Assembly (NCBI GenBank): GCA_020852715.1
Contig: JADZAE010000084.1
Coordinates: 1-64,000 of the forward strand
DNA length: 64,000 nucleotides
Reading direction: 5' to 3'
Origin: Deltaproteobacteria bacterium
GTDB lineage: Bacteria; Bdellovibrionota_C; UBA2361; SZUA-149; JADZAE01
The notes below the pieces were generated by a model. It worked only from the letters and a program-made list of their open reading frames with translations. It was not told the origin of the DNA and did no database searches. The number at the start of each line of letters is the position of its first letter. The first letter of the stretch is position 1. Below, piece by piece: positions 27,517 through 35,262 of the stretch. A program made the translations under genes and the position numbers.

Positions 27517-28149
27517 CTATTTGCCAAATAAGGCCCATTTTAAGCGCTGAAAGAATGATGGCTCTTCCGTAGTATCCGGCAGGGATTCATCAATATTGGC
27601 CGGAGCCGTAGTTGCAGTTTTGACCTCTACTGAAGGCAACTCTGATTTAACCGTGGTTACCGGCTTGAGTGTCGGACTTGATCCTTCGCTCTTTTTTGAT
27701 CCAAATAGAAGCGAAGCTAGGGGTTGAAAACGACCCTCTGGTTTTTTAGCTGAGCGGCTCTCTTTATCTAGTTTGCGCTGTTGTTCTTTTCTCAGCCTGG
27801 CCAGCTCTCTCTCTTCCTCTTTTTGCCGTTTTATAATCGCCTTCCTTTCTACTGCTTCAACCTTCCTCTCCCAGTTTTTTAAGGCTAATTCATATTTTTC
27901 CTCTTGCCGAATGATGCTTACTTTTCGCGCTTCATAAGGATTAGATTTTCGTAACGTTGTCTCCTTAGTTTGCCCCAATTTGGGATCCATTCTCCTTGCT
28001 GCTTGTGTAGTATCTCTAGACTGATAATTTGAAAATTTATACGTTGACGCTCCACTTGTTTGCGCTGCCGAATATTTCGGAAATGAAATAAAAACAAACA
28101 ATGCCATAAAGCCAAGCAATCGATAGGCAAATTTAGACATAAACTTCAT
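27517..28149 (-). CDS. Exported coiled-coil protein, unknown
   Basis: 210 residues. Sec signal (KFAYRLLGFMALFVFISFPKYSAAQ), then a long charged coiled coil (about 75-135; KRQKEEERELARLRKEQQRK), then a Pro/Thr-rich linker and a C-terminal FFQRLKWALFGK. It is unrecognised; periplasmic, with a possible cell-wall or envelope-spanning role. ATG 28149, or the ATG three codons later. It has no operon partner. Confidence 0.65.
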   Translation of the reverse strand: MKFMSKFAYRLLGFMALFVFISFPKYSAAQTSGASTYKFSNYQSRDTTQAARRMDPKLGQTKETTLRKSNPYEARKVSIIRQEEKYELALKNWERKVEAVERKAIIKRQKEEERELARLRKEQQRKLDKESRSAKKPEGRFQPLASLLFGSKKSEGSSPTLKPVTTVKSELPSVEVKTATTAPANIDESLPDTTEEPSFFQRLKWALFGK

Positions 28150-28835
28150 ACAATGAATCCCCTATTTCATTTCATGGTCAAATGTTATTGACTATAACAC
28201 AACAACTAATAGCAATGACCTAAGTACTAAATCACAAATCAACGAACGCCCATGTTATGGCTTAGCCTATTAAATTGGTGACTTATCCTTTACTGCTGAC
28301 TCACTTTTCGTATGCCGTAACCGTTCATTATTATTAGCGGGTTCTTACACAAAAGCCCTCATCAAGAGCAAGTTTTGCCTTGCAAAAGCGATGTGGGAGC
28401 TATGTAATCACTCAATGTAACTGCTATTTTATCTATAACAGCTTTGTTTGATTAGTTAATTTGTCCGGTTAACGTTTACTAGGGTCTGAGACAGGCCCAT
28501 GAAGTATCAATGATACTAAGAAGTTATACGTTACCTTATTGGCTTTACTTTAACCATGTACAGCCATCTTTAAATATTAACCTAAAAAAAATCAGTCGAG
28601 GCGGTAGAAAGCCTCAAAAAATAAAAAATCACGCCTACTTACCTTAGAATTTGAAAATCACCAACGGGTGGCGCGATTTTTTATTTTTTTAGGGCTACCT
28701 AAAGAGAATGACTGAGTTTTTTAGGTTTAACAAAACGACTACTGCTGTTTCTAGGATTATGTTAAACGACTGATGTGCATATTTGTTTATTATCCTCGCC
28801 CAAGCACAGTCATTAACAATTTTAGGGTGATAATT
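28150..28835. other. Long intergenic region with repeat copies
   Basis: No gene recognised. It holds the 14-base fragment GCCGTAACCGTTCA (28314-28327), shared with the repeat at 22735, and a full palindromic element (28577-28757). The region 28350-28440 has short hairpins around GTTTTGCCTTGCAAAA. The nitroreductase promoter should lie in the last 80 bases. Confidence 0.5.
28577..28757. repeat. Dispersed palindromic element, full copy 2
   Basis: Outer arms TTAACCTAAAAAAAATCAGTC and GACTGAGTTTTTTAGGTTTAA (28577-28730), inner arms GCCTCAAAAAATAAAAAATC and GCGATTTTTTATTTTTTTAGGGC. Homology to 10154-10343 continues beyond the right arm to about 28757. It shares the AATCAGTC arm with the short element at 54484-54549. 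Confidence 0.85.
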
Positions 28836-29447
28836 ATGAATATTTTTGAATTATTGAACGCTCGTCGAGCTGTTAAAAATTTTGATTCTAATTTCGTTAT
28901 TCCTAACGAAGACATAGAAAAATTGTTATCTGCTGCTACTTTGGCTCCTTCTGCCTTTAATATTCAACACTGGCGTTTTGTAATTATTAAAAATAGAGAA
29001 CTTAGAAACCAGTTAAGAAGTGCGGCTAGGGATCAGCCTCAGGTTACTGATGCATCTTTATTAATTGTTCTTTGTGCCGATTTGCAAGCCTGGACTAAAG
29101 ATCCTGCTAAATATTGGGAGAACGTACCACAGGCGGTTAGGGATTTTATAGTTTCTGCCATACACAATTATTACGCTGATCGCCCCGAGGTGCAGCGAGA
29201 TGAAACTATGCGCTCTTGCGGTATTGTTGCACAGACGATTATGCTTACCGCTAAAGAAATGGGTTACGATAGTTGTCCGATGGATGGCTTTGATTTTGCT
29301 CAGGTCGCTAAAATAATTAATCTTCCCAATGATCATATTATCAGCATGATGATTGCCATCGGTAAAAGTAATAAAGAACCTTTTCCTCGAGCGACTAGGT
29401 TACCGTTAGGTAATATCATAATCAACGATCAGTTTATCACTGCTTGA
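28836..29447 (+). CDS. Nitroreductase-family flavoprotein
   Basis: 203 residues. FMN-dependent NAD(P)H oxidoreductase of the nitroreductase fold. Seen: NARRAVKNFDSNF (FMN phosphate contact Arg), LAPSAFNIQHWRFVI (substrate pocket) and a C-terminal IGKSNKEPFPRATRLPL with the FMN-binding Arg. The start at 28836 follows AGGGTGATAATT; the frame is open 21 codons further. The natural substrate is not predictable. It is monocistronic, flanked by a palindromic repeat. Confidence 0.88.
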   Translation: MNIFELLNARRAVKNFDSNFVIPNEDIEKLLSAATLAPSAFNIQHWRFVIIKNRELRNQLRSAARDQPQVTDASLLIVLCADLQAWTKDPAKYWENVPQAVRDFIVSAIHNYYADRPEVQRDETMRSCGIVAQTIMLTAKEMGYDSCPMDGFDFAQVAKIINLPNDHIISMMIAIGKSNKEPFPRATRLPLGNIIINDQFITA

Positions 29448-29556
29448 TGCTTATATTTTCGTCATAGCTGGACTTATTTACAAGAGTAGTTGGACGGGTT
29501 ATGGCCTGATAAGTTGTTATCGGTAGCTAATTTTATGGTTCCAGACTTTTGTAAGC

Positions 29557-31626
29557 ATGACCACGATTTTTGAGAAATATTTGGGTGCGGCATCAATTGG
29601 CTTAGCTCTAACCTTTTCCGTTTTTTCAACAGTTACTACTTTTTGCCTATCTCCCCTTTTTTACTGTCTTCCACTTGGGATTTGTTTTCTTGCTATTTCT
29701 CTCTGCTCTCCTAATTGCGCCTTTTATTTATTATTGATTGCCTTGCCCCTTTTTGGAAATAAACCTGGCTCCTTACAGGCAATATTTTTAATATTTTTAA
29801 ATTCATTATGGATTATTGCCTTTACTTGCAGACATTATAAAAAAATATTTTCCTTTCCCTCATGGAGTATCCAAAGTTCCAATATATTCTCTGTGCTTGC
29901 TGTTTTATATACATTCATTTCTTGGTTAAGTCTTAGCTCCCTTCGACACGATCTCCTTTTAAACGAACTTAGAGCTTCTGTGCCTATCTTGTCTTTTGAT
30001 TTGTTGCTTACGGGCTGGTGGAATTTCTTAAAAACAACGGAAAATTTACCTTGGTTCCCTGTTTTGTCGGCATTACTTACGACACAAGTATGTTGCACAT
30101 TCTTATTTGTTACCCTTGCGCAAAAAGATGCTAAGCGATTTGTCTACCATTCATTTGCCTCCATTTCTGCAGGCTTACTATTAAGTTTGATATTTGGAAT
30201 TCTTGACTATTATAATTTTTTTGATCTGCGTTATATTAGGGATTTAGATAAATTCACAAATCCTGATGACGTTCAATTTCGACTGCAATCTTTTTTTGGT
30301 CACTCCGGATGGTATGCAGAATATGTAGTTTTAGCAGCTTCTACTTTAGTCAGTTTATTGTCCTTACCTTGGCATAATAAACTAAATAACCTCATTTTGG
30401 TTCTATCTTTATTACTGGCACAACTCATTCTTATCTTAACTTTTCAACGAGGTAGTTGGATTACATTCCCCGTGGTTTTACTTTCAATGATTTTATTATT
30501 CCAAATTGACAGCAAACCTAAGCAGGGAATTCGAATTCAGACTTTTATTCGTGCCGGAGTACTACTGATACTGATAACTTTATTACCAATAATTAGCCTT
30601 TACGGTGCATTAAAATCGACTTTTGTAAATCCTGATCATCGCGTTGATTTTTCTTCTTATGTTGCGCGCTTTAAGGCCATTGACAATTCCAGCGATAGAA
30701 GCCAATTCATGAAAGCAGCTTTGTGGCTAACTAAAGAAAATCCCTTTCTTGGACACGGGGCAGATTCGTTTGCTTTTAAATTTCATGACACTTTTAACCG
30801 TAGAACTTCTAAGTTTTATAAGTTTTTTGATTTACCTCTGCATGGCACTGCTCATAGTTTATATTTACAAATCCTTTCAGGAAAAGGCATTATTGGTCTA
30901 ATTTGTTTTATTTCTTTATTGGCCGTTATTATCTTCAAGTTAGCACAGCAGGTCAGCGTCTCTTGTTTGCAGGGAGATAACTTCGAAAAACGCACATCGA
31001 TCGCGTTATTTTCTTTTTTTCTTTCTTTTAGCCTTTATGGATTTGTTCAGGAGTTATTCTATATCCATAATTTGGAGTTTCTATTCTTCGCAGTATTATC
31101 GTTGCTATTTTTGCTGCCCAAAGCACAGTTCTTAGTTAATGCTAAAACTAAGCTGATAATACTGTCGGTAATAGGAGGAGGATTGTTTGGCCATATAATT
31201 TTTATTAATTTCTTCGCTTCTGCGTCTTCTGCTGATAACTTTTATTCTTATGGATGTTATTCGGCGGAAAAACAAGGAGGAAGAGCTTTCGCTCGTTGGT
31301 GCAATCCCACTAGCCGACAGAGATTTAGAGTTTTACAAAGAAACGCTCAATGCTTAGCTCGAGTTAAGTTTAGGACACATTTTTTTCAGCCCGGCCAACA
31401 AACTGCATATATGCAAATAGTTGAACAAGGGCGCGTAGTTTATCAGCAGCTTGTCTATCCGGGACGAACTTATCGGACAGTCGTAACACTAGCCAAAGTT
31501 AAAGAAAATCAAAATTGCCCATCTAGCGCCTTACTTGAAGTAAAGCTTAATAGCTACTTCATCCCTCGTTCAGTGTTTGGAAAAGGTGATGATTACCGAG
31601 TGCTAGGCGTTCAGGTATTCAACTAA
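29557..31626 (+). CDS. O-antigen ligase/polymerase-like membrane protein
   Basis: 689 residues, about 11 membrane helices up to residue 545, then a soluble 140-residue periplasmic C-terminal extension. The Wzy/WaaL signature is present: FQRGSWITFP (about residue 296, the conserved Arg) and the large periplasmic loop with GHGADSFAFKFHDTF...HGTAHSLYLQIL (HxxxL of O-antigen ligases, about 398-430). It is likely to ligate or polymerise surface glycan, perhaps LPS or an exopolysaccharide. The Arg-rich C-terminal extension is not part of the usual family. Start ATG 29557. It is convergent with the 31623 gene; their stop codons overlap. Confidence 0.75.
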   Translation: MTTIFEKYLGAASIGLALTFSVFSTVTTFCLSPLFYCLPLGICFLAISLCSPNCAFYLLLIALPLFGNKPGSLQAIFLIFLNSLWIIAFTCRHYKKIFSFPSWSIQSSNIFSVLAVLYTFISWLSLSSLRHDLLLNELRASVPILSFDLLLTGWWNFLKTTENLPWFPVLSALLTTQVCCTFLFVTLAQKDAKRFVYHSFASISAGLLLSLIFGILDYYNFFDLRYIRDLDKFTNPDDVQFRLQSFFGHSGWYAEYVVLAASTLVSLLSLPWHNKLNNLILVLSLLLAQLILILTFQRGSWITFPVVLLSMILLFQIDSKPKQGIRIQTFIRAGVLLILITLLPIISLYGALKSTFVNPDHRVDFSSYVARFKAIDNSSDRSQFMKAALWLTKENPFLGHGADSFAFKFHDTFNRRTSKFYKFFDLPLHGTAHSLYLQILSGKGIIGLICFISLLAVIIFKLAQQVSVSCLQGDNFEKRTSIALFSFFLSFSLYGFVQELFYIHNLEFLFFAVLSLLFLLPKAQFLVNAKTKLIILSVIGGGLFGHIIFINFFASASSADNFYSYGCYSAEKQGGRAFARWCNPTSRQRFRVLQRNAQCLARVKFRTHFFQPGQQTAYMQIVEQGRVVYQQLVYPGRTYRTVVTLAKVKENQNCPSSALLEVKLNSYFIPRSVFGKGDDYRVLGVQVFN

Positions 31627-32030
31627 TCTTTTAACAATTCATTGACGGCCTGAGGATCTAAATTAGAATGAGCATCAACTGCTTCATCTGATCCAAATTT
31701 AATTTTGCTACCAGTGGCCTCAGCATGAGTAGTAGCAGCATCAACGTCTTCAAGCTGTGATTGAGCAGATTCTATATTTTCATTAACTAGCTCAGCATCA
31801 GGTCCCAATGCTTCCTGGATGGAATTAGCTGTAGAGCTAGAATACGAAACTGCATCACCGAGCGGCTCTAATGAGTTTTTAATATTATTCTGATTGGCTC
31901 GGCTTTCTACTGGGGCAGAGTTACTTTCTCTGTTCTTCTTATTGGTTGAATCTAAACTTGAAGATAAAGTTTTAAAACTGTCCCGCAGGGCCCTTGGTGA
32001 CAAGAGTGAATTGGAAATTTTGTCAACCAT
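31623..32030 (-). CDS. Small acidic Ser/Asn-rich protein, unknown
   Basis: 135 residues. AAGGAG lies eight bases before the ATG at 32030. The sequence is polar, largely helical and low in hydrophobics (NKKNRESNSAPVESRANQNN; SAQSQLEDVDAATTHAEA), with no signal peptide. Unrecognised; it may be disordered or a secretion substrate. The stop codon shares bases with the stop of the O-antigen ligase-like gene on the other strand. Confidence 0.55.
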   Translation of the reverse strand: MVDKISNSLLSPRALRDSFKTLSSSLDSTNKKNRESNSAPVESRANQNNIKNSLEPLGDAVSYSSSTANSIQEALGPDAELVNENIESAQSQLEDVDAATTHAEATGSKIKFGSDEAVDAHSNLDPQAVNELLKD

Positions 32031-32305
32031 GACAACTACTCCTTGGTATTAGTACCATTAAATGAAAACTTGCTTTTAACTTCCTTAGATATTGCTTCGG
32101 TTTTAATGTGGAAGTGAAAAATCTAAGGGAATACATAAGTAATATCGGCAAATTAGGCAATTACTCAAGGGTTTGAAGCGATTATTTTTGAAATAAAAAC
32201 GGTTATATTTAAGGGACTTAGCATCGCTTGGATGAGATTTATTTTGAATTAACCTCATTATTGGCTATAAGCGCTTAGTTCTTTTAAGAGCTTATTTATT
32301 ACAAC

Positions 32306-33157
32306 ATGAAGTCTTTAAATAAAATTCCTACCTTGAATAAAGCCATTGATGTCACCTGTGCTATTATTACTTTTTCCATCTCTTCAGTGCTCGCGTGCAT
32401 TTGTTCATCAACTGCTTTGGGACAAAATTTGCAAACCGATGCTGTGGATGTTCGCTGGCAAAATGTCAGACCGGGATTAAGTATGTCTGTCTACCCACTT
32501 TCTTCTCCGCCGTTGTATATCGGCTCTGAGATCCTTTTATTCAAAATAGATCTAAGCTTTTTAATGGCAAACCTGGCATTGGCTCAAGATTTGGGACAAC
32601 CTCTATCTGATGTTGAGACGATGACCTTAAATGCCAACGGCATCATTGGTATCAACGCTAATTTTTTTGATCCAGAGGGGAGAGCTCTAGGACTAATCTT
32701 GAAAGATTATAAAATTATTCAAAAGCTCTACGGAATAAAAAAATACGGCGGTATTTTCTACATTAAAGATAATAAGCCAGGATTAGTTAATAAATTGGAA
32801 GAGCTTCCGGCTGATACGCTACTTGCTTTTCAGGCATTTCCCCGCCTTATTTATAAATCCCAACCAATAGCGATCAATTCTTCCGGAGTGGCTACCAGAA
32901 GATCCGGAATCGCTATTACCAAATCTAACGAAATAATTATTTACCTCACCCGGTTAAGGTTTCCAGGTGCGACATTAAATCAGGTGCAGCAGATGTTATT
33001 GGACCCAAGATTGGAGATAACAGATGCTTTAAATCTTGATGGTGGTGGTTCCTCCCAGTTATTTCTCTCATCGGAATTAAACAGTCATGAAGAGATTTTA
33101 GTTACTGGAGGCGATAAAATTCCTGTGGCCTTAATATTTAAAAGCAAGACTAATTAA
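32306..33157 (+). CDS. Phosphodiester glycosidase-like (NAGPA-domain) exported protein
   Basis: 283 residues. N-terminal hydrophobic signal (about 10-40), then a domain with GIINGINANFFDPEGRALGLI-type sequence (about 108-125) and LNLDGGGSSQLFLSS (about 243-257). The LDGGGS motif is the hallmark of the phosphodiester glycosidase family, which removes phosphodiester-linked sugars. It may act on the envelope glycan made by the neighbouring ligase, but this is only context. ATG 32306. trmH follows after 10 bases, probably on one transcript. Confidence 0.78.
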   Translation: MKSLNKIPTLNKAIDVTCAIITFSISSVLACICSSTALGQNLQTDAVDVRWQNVRPGLSMSVYPLSSPPLYIGSEILLFKIDLSFLMANLALAQDLGQPLSDVETMTLNANGIIGINANFFDPEGRALGLILKDYKIIQKLYGIKKYGGIFYIKDNKPGLVNKLEELPADTLLAFQAFPRLIYKSQPIAINSSGVATRRSGIAITKSNEIIIYLTRLRFPGATLNQVQQMLLDPRLEITDALNLDGGGSSQLFLSSELNSHEEILVTGGDKIPVALIFKSKTN

Positions 33158-33167
33158 AATACCAATT

Positions 33168-33848
33168 ATGTCTCCCGATTCATCTACATTTGAACAACTT
33201 TCTGAGTTTGCTGACCCCAAGAGAGTCGCTCGCATTGATGACGTATTAGCGAAACGAACAGGGAATTTAAGAATACTACTGGAAAACATCACCAACGAAC
33301 ACAATATCTCCGCCGTTATAAGAAGCGCCGACGCTTTCGGTATTCAGCATGTTTATTTTATCGGGGCAGAGTTGAGCCTGTGTAAAGGAATCACCATGGG
33401 CAGCGATCGCTGGCTATCCTATTACTACTATTCAACTATTGAGGAAGCTGTTTCGGAATTACATCAAAATAATTTCAAAATAGCAGTTTTGCAGCCTGAG
33501 GAATATCAGTCTCCGAGTGGCACCTTGAAAAGTGTTACTATCTTCGACTTACCCTATGAGGATAATTTAGTGTTGGCTTTTGGTAATGAAAAAAGTGGGA
33601 TATCCCCTACCCTTGCCGGGTTAGCCGATTGGCATGCTTTTATTCCTATGGTCGGTTTTGTTGATAGTTTGAATATATCGGTTGCCGCAGCAATTGCTAT
33701 GTTTTGTTCAATGTTTAGCAATGCCAAGCAAGAAAGGAGAGTTCAACCAATAAGAGCGCAAGAGCAAGAGACTCTTCGCAAACAATGGTTAACCACAGGA
33801 ATTAGAAACTCCAAAGCCATACTTAAAGAGTTAACTAGGCGTCAGTAA
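33168..33848 (+). CDS. trmH: tRNA (guanosine-18-2'-O)-methyltransferase TrmH
   Basis: 226 residues, as in E. coli TrmH (229). SPOUT-fold 2'-O-methyltransferase for G18 of tRNAs. Motif 1 ENITNEHNISAVIRSADAFG (conserved Arg), motif 2 LAFGNEKSGISPTLAGLADW, motif 3 IPMVGFVDSLNISVAAAIAMF. SAM is bound in the trefoil knot formed by motifs 2 and 3. Follows the glycosidase-like gene by 10 bases, so probably co-transcribed. Confidence 0.9.
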   Translation: MSPDSSTFEQLSEFADPKRVARIDDVLAKRTGNLRILLENITNEHNISAVIRSADAFGIQHVYFIGAELSLCKGITMGSDRWLSYYYYSTIEEAVSELHQNNFKIAVLQPEEYQSPSGTLKSVTIFDLPYEDNLVLAFGNEKSGISPTLAGLADWHAFIPMVGFVDSLNISVAAAIAMFCSMFSNAKQERRVQPIRAQEQETLRKQWLTTGIRNSKAILKELTRRQ

Positions 33849-33921
33849 AATGATTAGCGGTTTCGATCTTGTTTTTGAGCGATTCGGAAACAAGTTCGAC
33901 TTCATATTCCTTCCACAGATA

Positions 33922-35262
33922 TTACTTAAGATTTTGTTTAGTCGTCTGCTGAATTAAGCTCTTATAGTATTTCAATCTTTCCTTAATCTGAGCATCAAGG
34001 CCTCGATCTGTAGGTTCATATACGCGAAGATCGCCAAGTTCTGTTGGCAAATATCTTTCAGGAACAAACCCTTGAGGATAGTCATGTGGGTATTTATAAC
34101 CTAAGCTTTTCCCTTGTGACTTCATCAGTTCGGTCGGCGCATTACATAATCGTTTGGGAATTGGAAGATCAGGATGCTTGGCAACCACTTCTTCTATCGC
34201 ACGTAACGCTTTATAACTAGCATTCGACTTTGCACAACAGGCAAGATACACTACGCCTTGCGCCAAATTTATCCGACCCTCAGGCATACCTATTCTTTCT
34301 ATTGCCTTATCTACATTGAGCGCCATTTCCAAAGCACGTGGATCGCAACTAGCATCTTCGGAAGCAAAAATGATCATTCTTCTTGTTATGAATAACGAAT
34401 CTTCACCTGCATCTAATGCTTTTATCATGTAGTATAATGCCGCTTCGGGATCAGAACCACGAAGAGATTTAATAAATGCGGATATGCAATCATAATGGTA
34501 GTCATCTCCCTGATCAAAGAAAGCCGGTTGGTCTCCATAACCCTTAATTACTAATTCCTCAGTTAGAATATTTGCCTTTTCCATTTGGGCGGTTATAGCC
34601 GCCCATTCCAAGCCGTTTAAGACGCGTCTTGCATCCCCTTGAGCTAAACGCACTAATAATTTTATCGCGGCTGGCTGAATATCCAAACCAAGTGTTCCCA
34701 AACCTCGATCTTTGTCCTTAAGTGCCCTATGCACAAGCTCTTCAAGTGCAATATCCGACAAAGGATCAAGCATGATGACACGCATTCGACTGAGTAAAGC
34801 ATTTCGAATACGGAAACTTACATTTTCTGTCGTTTGACCAATAACAGTCAACAGCCCGGATTCAATGTGAGGTAAGAAAGCGTCTTGTTGCGCCTTGTTA
34901 AATCTATGTATCTCATCGACTAAAGCCAGAGTATGTTGTGCTTGCTGATCTAGCAAAGTTTGAGCATCGGCAACAACTTTGCGAACATCAGCAACGCTAT
35001 CTAAAACGCCTGATAAGCGGACAAAATGGTAATTACTCGTATCTGCAATAACTCTGGCTATCGTTGTTTTTCCAGTTCCGGGAGGACCACATAGAATCAC
35101 CGAGGGAAGGTAGCCATGCTGAGATCGTAACAATTGTCCAAATGAAGATTCTTTACCAATAGCGCGATCTTGACCGACAACTTCATCCAGCGTTCTTGGC
35201 CGCATTCTTTCAGCCAAAGGCTCTTGATTTGGCAACGACCGTTGTTTGATTTTGTCTATCAT
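33922..35262 (-). CDS. rarA: Replication-associated recombination protein A (RarA/MgsA)
   Basis: 446 residues, the usual length. AAA+ ATPase related to clamp loaders, acting at stalled replication forks. RMRPRTLDEVVGQDRAIG at the N-terminus, Walker A ILCGPPGTGKTTIARV (about residues 57-70), Walker B LALVDEIHRFNKAQQDAF, sensor-1 VIGQTTENVSF and the C-terminal tetramerisation region with YKYPHDYPQGFV. Its ATG overlaps the acnA stop (ATGA at 35259-35262), indicating translational coupling, an unusual pairing. Confidence 0.92.
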   Translation of the reverse strand: MIDKIKQRSLPNQEPLAERMRPRTLDEVVGQDRAIGKESSFGQLLRSQHGYLPSVILCGPPGTGKTTIARVIADTSNYHFVRLSGVLDSVADVRKVVADAQTLLDQQAQHTLALVDEIHRFNKAQQDAFLPHIESGLLTVIGQTTENVSFRIRNALLSRMRVIMLDPLSDIALEELVHRALKDKDRGLGTLGLDIQPAAIKLLVRLAQGDARRVLNGLEWAAITAQMEKANILTEELVIKGYGDQPAFFDQGDDYHYDCISAFIKSLRGSDPEAALYYMIKALDAGEDSLFITRRMIIFASEDASCDPRALEMALNVDKAIERIGMPEGRINLAQGVVYLACCAKSNASYKALRAIEEVVAKHPDLPIPKRLCNAPTELMKSQGKSLGYKYPHDYPQGFVPERYLPTELGDLRVYEPTDRGLDAQIKERLKYYKSLIQQTTKQNLK

